NCBI GenBank assembly: GCA_020848665.1
Contig: JADLHR010000038.1
Coordinates: 1-9,323 of the forward strand
From: Anaerolineae bacterium
Lineage (GTDB): Bacteria; Chloroflexota; Anaerolineae; Aggregatilineales; Aggregatilineaceae
DNA length: 9,323 bases
Direction: 5' to 3'
Shown here: piece by piece, positions 6,774 to 9,323 of the stretch
Position numbering within the stretch: the stretch's first letter is position 1
Layout: every line of letters begins with the position of its first letter
Program-made: the position numbers and the translations under genes
Notes under the pieces: generated by a model
Database searches by the model: none
What the model was told of the DNA's origin: nothing
Seen by the model: only the letters and a program-made list of their open reading frames with translations

Positions 6774-7523
6774 ATGATTACGCACGACTCGCCGGTGCCG
6801 CTGTACGTCCAGATTAAGGACTACCTGCGCCGCAGCATTCAAACGGGCGCGATTGGCGTGCACGCGCGCGTGCCGTCCGAGCGCGAGCTGGCTCAGCAGT
6901 TCAACGTCAACCGTCTGACCGCCAGCCGCGCTCTGAAAGAACTGGCGCAGGAAGGGCTGATCTACTCGCGCGTCGGCAAGGGCACCTATGTCTGTCCACC
7001 CAAGATCAACCAGACGCTTAAGGCGCTGAGCAGCTTTTCTGAGGAGATGCGCCAGTTGGGGCAGCAAGCCTCCAGCCGGGTGCTGCAAGCGGCGATTGTC
7101 CACGCGCCGGAACTGGTAAGCCGCGCGCTGTCCCTTCCGGCGGAGGCCGAGATTGTGCTGTTGGTTCGCGTGCGGCTGGCGGACGGCCTGCCGATCGCGC
7201 TGGAAAGCTCGCACATCCCGCACGCGCTGTGCCGCGAGATTCTGCCGCGCCATGATTTTGCGCGCGAGTCGCTGTATCACGTGCTGCGCCACGAGTACGG
7301 ACTGCGCATGACCTACGCCCACCAAACTATTGAGGCGCAGGTCGCGTCCGAGGGCGAGCAGCGGGCGCTGGAGTGCAAGCCGGGCACACCGATCCTCAGC
7401 ATTGTGCGCGTCACCTATACCGACGCCGACCAGCCATTCGAGTACGTCCGCTCGGCGTATCGCGGCGACCGCTACCGCTTCCACACCGAGCTGCGCCTGG
7501 TGGAGGCCCAAAACGGGGCATAA
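6774..7523 (+). CDS. GntR-family transcriptional regulator, HutC subfamily (UTRA domain)
   Basis: The 249-residue protein is a ligand-responsive repressor or activator. Residues 7-74 form the GntR winged helix-turn-helix: 'PLYVQIKDYLRRSIQTG', then 'VPSERELAQQFNVNRLTASRAL', then the wing 'SRVGKGTYV'. Residues about 95-243 are a UTRA effector domain, shown by 'RVRLADGLPIALESSHIP', 'GTPILSIVRVTYTDADQPFEYVRSAYRGDRYRF'-type sequence near 204-236, and the overall length, which matches NagR/YvoA and PhnF relatives. Such proteins bind small phosphorylated or amino-sugar ligands. An amino-sugar or MurNAc-derived effector is inferred from the neighbouring NamZ gene. The gene lies between the peptidase and NamZ genes on the same strand, so it probably controls this cluster. 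ATG 6774 has GAGAG nine bases upstream. Family very sure; ligand and targets inferred. Confidence 0.93.
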   Translation: MITHDSPVPLYVQIKDYLRRSIQTGAIGVHARVPSERELAQQFNVNRLTASRALKELAQEGLIYSRVGKGTYVCPPKINQTLKALSSFSEEMRQLGQQASSRVLQAAIVHAPELVSRALSLPAEAEIVLLVRVRLADGLPIALESSHIPHALCREILPRHDFARESLYHVLRHEYGLRMTYAHQTIEAQVASEGEQRALECKPGTPILSIVRVTYTDADQPFEYVRSAYRGDRYRFHTELRLVEAQNGA

Positions 7524-7639
7524 GCCCAAACCGCTCTGCGCCGTCTCGCACGAAAGAGAAAAGACTATGCTCCTGGCTCAAGCCAGCTCCGGCCGGGCGT
7601 TCTGCCTGCGCCTTCTTCTCAGCCCATGAGAGTAGCGTT
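7524..7639 (+). promoter_or_regulatory. Leader between the regulator and NamZ genes, with a palindrome and a 20-codon open frame
   Basis: This 116-base gap is wider than most in the cluster. It contains a 14-base palindrome, CTGGCT-CA-AGCCAG, at 7573-7586, a possible operator half-site pair or short hairpin. An ATG at 7567 opens a 20-codon frame that ends at TGA 7627-7629, 10 bases before the NamZ start, and is preceded by a purine-rich AAAGAGAAAAG stretch. The peptide (MLLAQASSGRAFCLRLLLSP) resembles nothing I recognise and may be chance. A weak GGCG/CGCC stem followed by TTCTTCTC is present but too short to call a terminator. Confidence 0.25.
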
Positions 7640-8839
7640 ATGACGGTGCTAACCGGACTTGACCGGCTGGTGCGCGAGAGCTTTGCGCCGCTGGCCGGGC
7701 GGCGCGTGGGGCTGCTGACCAATCCGAGCGCGGTGGATGGCTCGCTGCGCAGCGCCTACCGGCGGTTCGCGGACGCGCCGAACGTTACATTGGCGGCGCT
7801 GTTTGGGCCGGAGCACGGCTTCGCGGGGACCGCCGCCGAAGGCGCGGAAGTCGGCCACGCAATCGACGCGCGCGCGGGCTGCCCGGTCTACAGTCTGTAT
7901 GGCGAGACGCTGCGCCCGACCGCCGAGATGCTGCGCGGCCTCGACGCACTGGTGGTCGATCTGCAGGATATTGGCGTGCGCTACTATACCTACGCCTGGA
8001 CGATGACTCATGTTCTTGAGGCGGCAGGCGAACATGGCGTCCCGGTGGTGATTCTCGACCGTCCCAACCCGCTCGGTGGGGCGGCTGTCTGGGGGCCGCT
8101 GCTAGAGCGGTCGCACGCTTCGCTCGTCGGGCGCTTCCCGGTCCCGGTGCGGCACGGTCTGACGATCGGTGAGCTGGCGCGGCTGGTCAACGCGCTGTGG
8201 AATCCCGCTCCCGCTGCGCTGGACGTGATCGTGTGCGAGGGCTGGCGCCGCACGCTGACGTGGGTCGAGACCGGTCTGCCGTGGGTGGCGCCATCGCCCA
8301 ATATGCCGCAGATCAGCACGCTGTGGCATTATCCCGGCTCGTGCCTGGTCGAAGGGACAACGCTCTCTGAGGGGCGCGGCACCGCGCTGCCGTTTGAGGT
8401 CACCGGCGCGCCCTGGATCGACGCCGGCGCGCTGGCCGATCGGCTGATTGAGGAAGGGTGGGGCGCGCCGCTTGGCGCCGGGTTCCGCCCGCACCGCTTC
8501 ACGCCGCTCGCCGGAAAGTGGGCCGGGGACGAGTGCCAGGGCGTGCAGGTGCATATCCTCGACCGTGCGCGGTGGCGCCCCCTCGAAGCCTGGCTGGGGG
8601 TGATCATCACAGTTCGCGCAATGTATCCGCAGCAGTTCGCCTGGCTGCCGCCCGCCAGTCCGGAAGGCATCTACCACTTTGACCGGTTGATCGGCGGGCC
8701 GTGGATGCGTAAGGAGATCGAGGCTGGTATGCTATCGGGGCAGGGTCCGGGCACGATCCTGGGGCGTTTTGCCGCGGAGTGGCTGGACGATGCGCGCGCC
8801 TTCGAGGGACTGCGCGCGCCGTACCTGTTGTACGATTGA
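7640..8839 (+). CDS. namZ: Exo-beta-N-acetylmuramidase NamZ homologue (DUF1343, YbbC, GH171)
   Basis: The 399-residue protein matches DUF1343, whose studied members (NamZ, B. subtilis YbbC) release MurNAc from the non-reducing end of peptidoglycan chains. Conserved stretches are visible in order: 'GRRVGLLTNPS' (20-30), 'LFGPEHGF' (54-61), 'VVDLQDIGVRYYTYAWTM' (105-122), 'VVILDRPNPLGG' (136-147), 'VPVRHGLTIGELA' (168-180), 'WVAPSPNMP' (215-223), 'YPGSCLVEGTTLSEGRGT' (231-248) and 'KWAGDECQGVQVHI' (293-306). The acidic residue of the PEHG motif (Glu58) is a likely active-site residue. Length is that of the mature family domain, and the N-terminus (MTVLTGLDRLVRE) has no signal peptide. B. subtilis NamZ by contrast is secreted, which suggests this one works inside the cell. 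A longer in-frame extension back to 7373 overlaps the regulator and is rejected; ATG 7640 has GAGAG at 7628-7632. Confidence 0.92.
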   Translation: MTVLTGLDRLVRESFAPLAGRRVGLLTNPSAVDGSLRSAYRRFADAPNVTLAALFGPEHGFAGTAAEGAEVGHAIDARAGCPVYSLYGETLRPTAEMLRGLDALVVDLQDIGVRYYTYAWTMTHVLEAAGEHGVPVVILDRPNPLGGAAVWGPLLERSHASLVGRFPVPVRHGLTIGELARLVNALWNPAPAALDVIVCEGWRRTLTWVETGLPWVAPSPNMPQISTLWHYPGSCLVEGTTLSEGRGTALPFEVTGAPWIDAGALADRLIEEGWGAPLGAGFRPHRFTPLAGKWAGDECQGVQVHILDRARWRPLEAWLGVIITVRAMYPQQFAWLPPASPEGIYHFDRLIGGPWMRKEIEAGMLSGQGPGTILGRFAAEWLDDARAFEGLRAPYLLYD

Positions 8840-8847
8840 GAGAGCCT

Positions 8848-9323
8848 ATGACAGCCGTACACGATCTGACTGCCGAAGACGCGATCAGCGCGCTCGTTCC
8901 ACCGGCGGAGCGGGCGCTCGACACGCTGATCAGCGCGCATCTGGGTGAGACCTTCCCGGCGCTGGCGATCACCGTTGTTCATCGCGGCACGGTGATTCTG
9001 AACCGGGGCTGGGGCTGGATCGACCCGGCAGCGCGTTCCAGCGCGGTCGGTCCGGCGACGCTGTTCGACCTCGCCTCGGTGTCCAAGCTGTTCACCGCGA
9101 CCGCTTTTCTGGCCCAGGTCAGCGCGGGGCGCGCCGCGCTCGACGACCCGCTGGTTGCCGCCGTGCCGGAGTTCAGCGCGAGCGGCCCGCGCGCGTTGGA
9201 TGGCGGTCAGGACCCACACAGCAAGGTCCGGCTCCCGACGCCGCCCGGCGCCGTTGGTCAGAGCGCAGACCCGGCCCAGGTTACGCTGCGGATGCTGCTG
9301 ACGCACACGTCCGGCCTGGCGCC
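8848..9323 (+). CDS. Serine hydrolase of the beta-lactamase/penicillin-binding-protein fold, N-terminal part (AmiE/YbbE-like?)
   Basis: Translation from ATG 8848 stays open to the right edge, giving 158 residues of an incomplete gene. Family motifs seen are 'FPALAITVVHRGTVI' (36-50), 'GWGWIDP' (54-60), 'TLFDLASVSKLFTATAFLAQV' (71-91) with nucleophile Ser77 and Lys80 of the SxxK motif, and 'LRMLLTHTSGL' (147-157). The tyrosine motif and the rest are outside the window. The fold covers beta-lactamases, DD-peptidases, esterases and amidases. Next to a NamZ gene the best parallel is B. subtilis YbbE (AmiE), a MurNAc-L-Ala amidase encoded beside NamZ. About 30 residues rich in Gly, Pro and Asp (111-144) lie between 'VPEF' and the 'THTSGL' segment, where most relatives have under ten. 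No signal peptide is visible. It starts 8 bases after the NamZ stop, behind GAGAG, so it is in the same operon. Confidence 0.87.
   Translation, partial: MTAVHDLTAEDAISALVPPAERALDTLISAHLGETFPALAITVVHRGTVILNRGWGWIDPAARSSAVGPATLFDLASVSKLFTATAFLAQVSAGRAALDDPLVAAVPEFSASGPRALDGGQDPHSKVRLPTPPGAVGQSADPAQVTLRMLLTHTSGLA

Noticed and set aside
6552..7529. 325-codon open frame on the minus strand
   Set aside because: It is antisense to the well-supported GntR/UTRA gene and has no recognisable domain.
7596..7620. Possible intrinsic terminator before namZ (GGCG/CGCC stem followed by TTCTTCTC)
   Set aside because: The stem is only four pairs with a long loop and the tail is interrupted by C, so it is too weak to call.
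7373..7639. In-frame upstream extension of the NamZ gene by 89 residues
   Set aside because: It overlaps the end of the regulator gene in another frame, has Arg/Pro-rich low-plausibility sequence, and family homology begins just after ATG 7640, which has its own GAGAG site.

Overview
The window is a GC-rich bacterial segment in which every supported gene lies on the + strand. All of it reads as one cluster for taking up peptides or muropeptides and breaking down peptidoglycan fragments. Dense co-directional packing, high GC and the protein flavour (long N-terminal part on the OppB-like permease, OppD with a QAALNSLNP Q-loop) suggest a Gram-positive-like or Chloroflexota (Anaerolineae-like) bacterium. 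That is an impression from style, not a placement by a marker gene.

Layout. Positions 1-672 hold the C-terminal part of a family-5 solute-binding protein, its start outside the window. A 149-base gap with a strong GC hairpin follows. Next comes a complete Opp/Dpp-type ABC importer core: permease B (822-1925), permease C (1928-3115, with an unusual extra N-terminal membrane region), ATPase D (3127-4224) and ATPase F (4230-5276). Gaps between these genes are 2 to 11 bases. A small two-helix membrane protein (about 5266-5490) overlaps both the end of ATPase F and the start of an NlpC/P60 cysteine peptidase with SH3-like domains (5471-6712). A 61-base gap containing an inverted repeat precedes a GntR/HutC-type regulator with a UTRA ligand domain (6774-7523). 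After a 116-base leader come a NamZ/DUF1343 (YbbC, GH171) exo-N-acetylmuramidase homologue (7640-8839) and the first 158 residues of a serine beta-lactamase-fold hydrolase (8848 to the right edge).

How the genes work together (inference from families and order). The binding protein and OppBCDF-like importer would bring in peptides or small muropeptides. The NlpC/P60 enzyme would cut the gamma-D-Glu-diamino-acid bond of stem peptides. NamZ would release terminal MurNAc, and the beta-lactamase-fold enzyme could act as a muramyl-peptide amidase, as AmiE/YbbE does in the Bacillus subtilis ybb cluster. The UTRA regulator could sense an amino-sugar phosphate or related breakdown product. None of the three hydrolases shows a signal peptide in the visible sequence, so the model is import first and digestion in the cytoplasm. 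No RNA gene, insertion sequence, CRISPR array or origin was seen.
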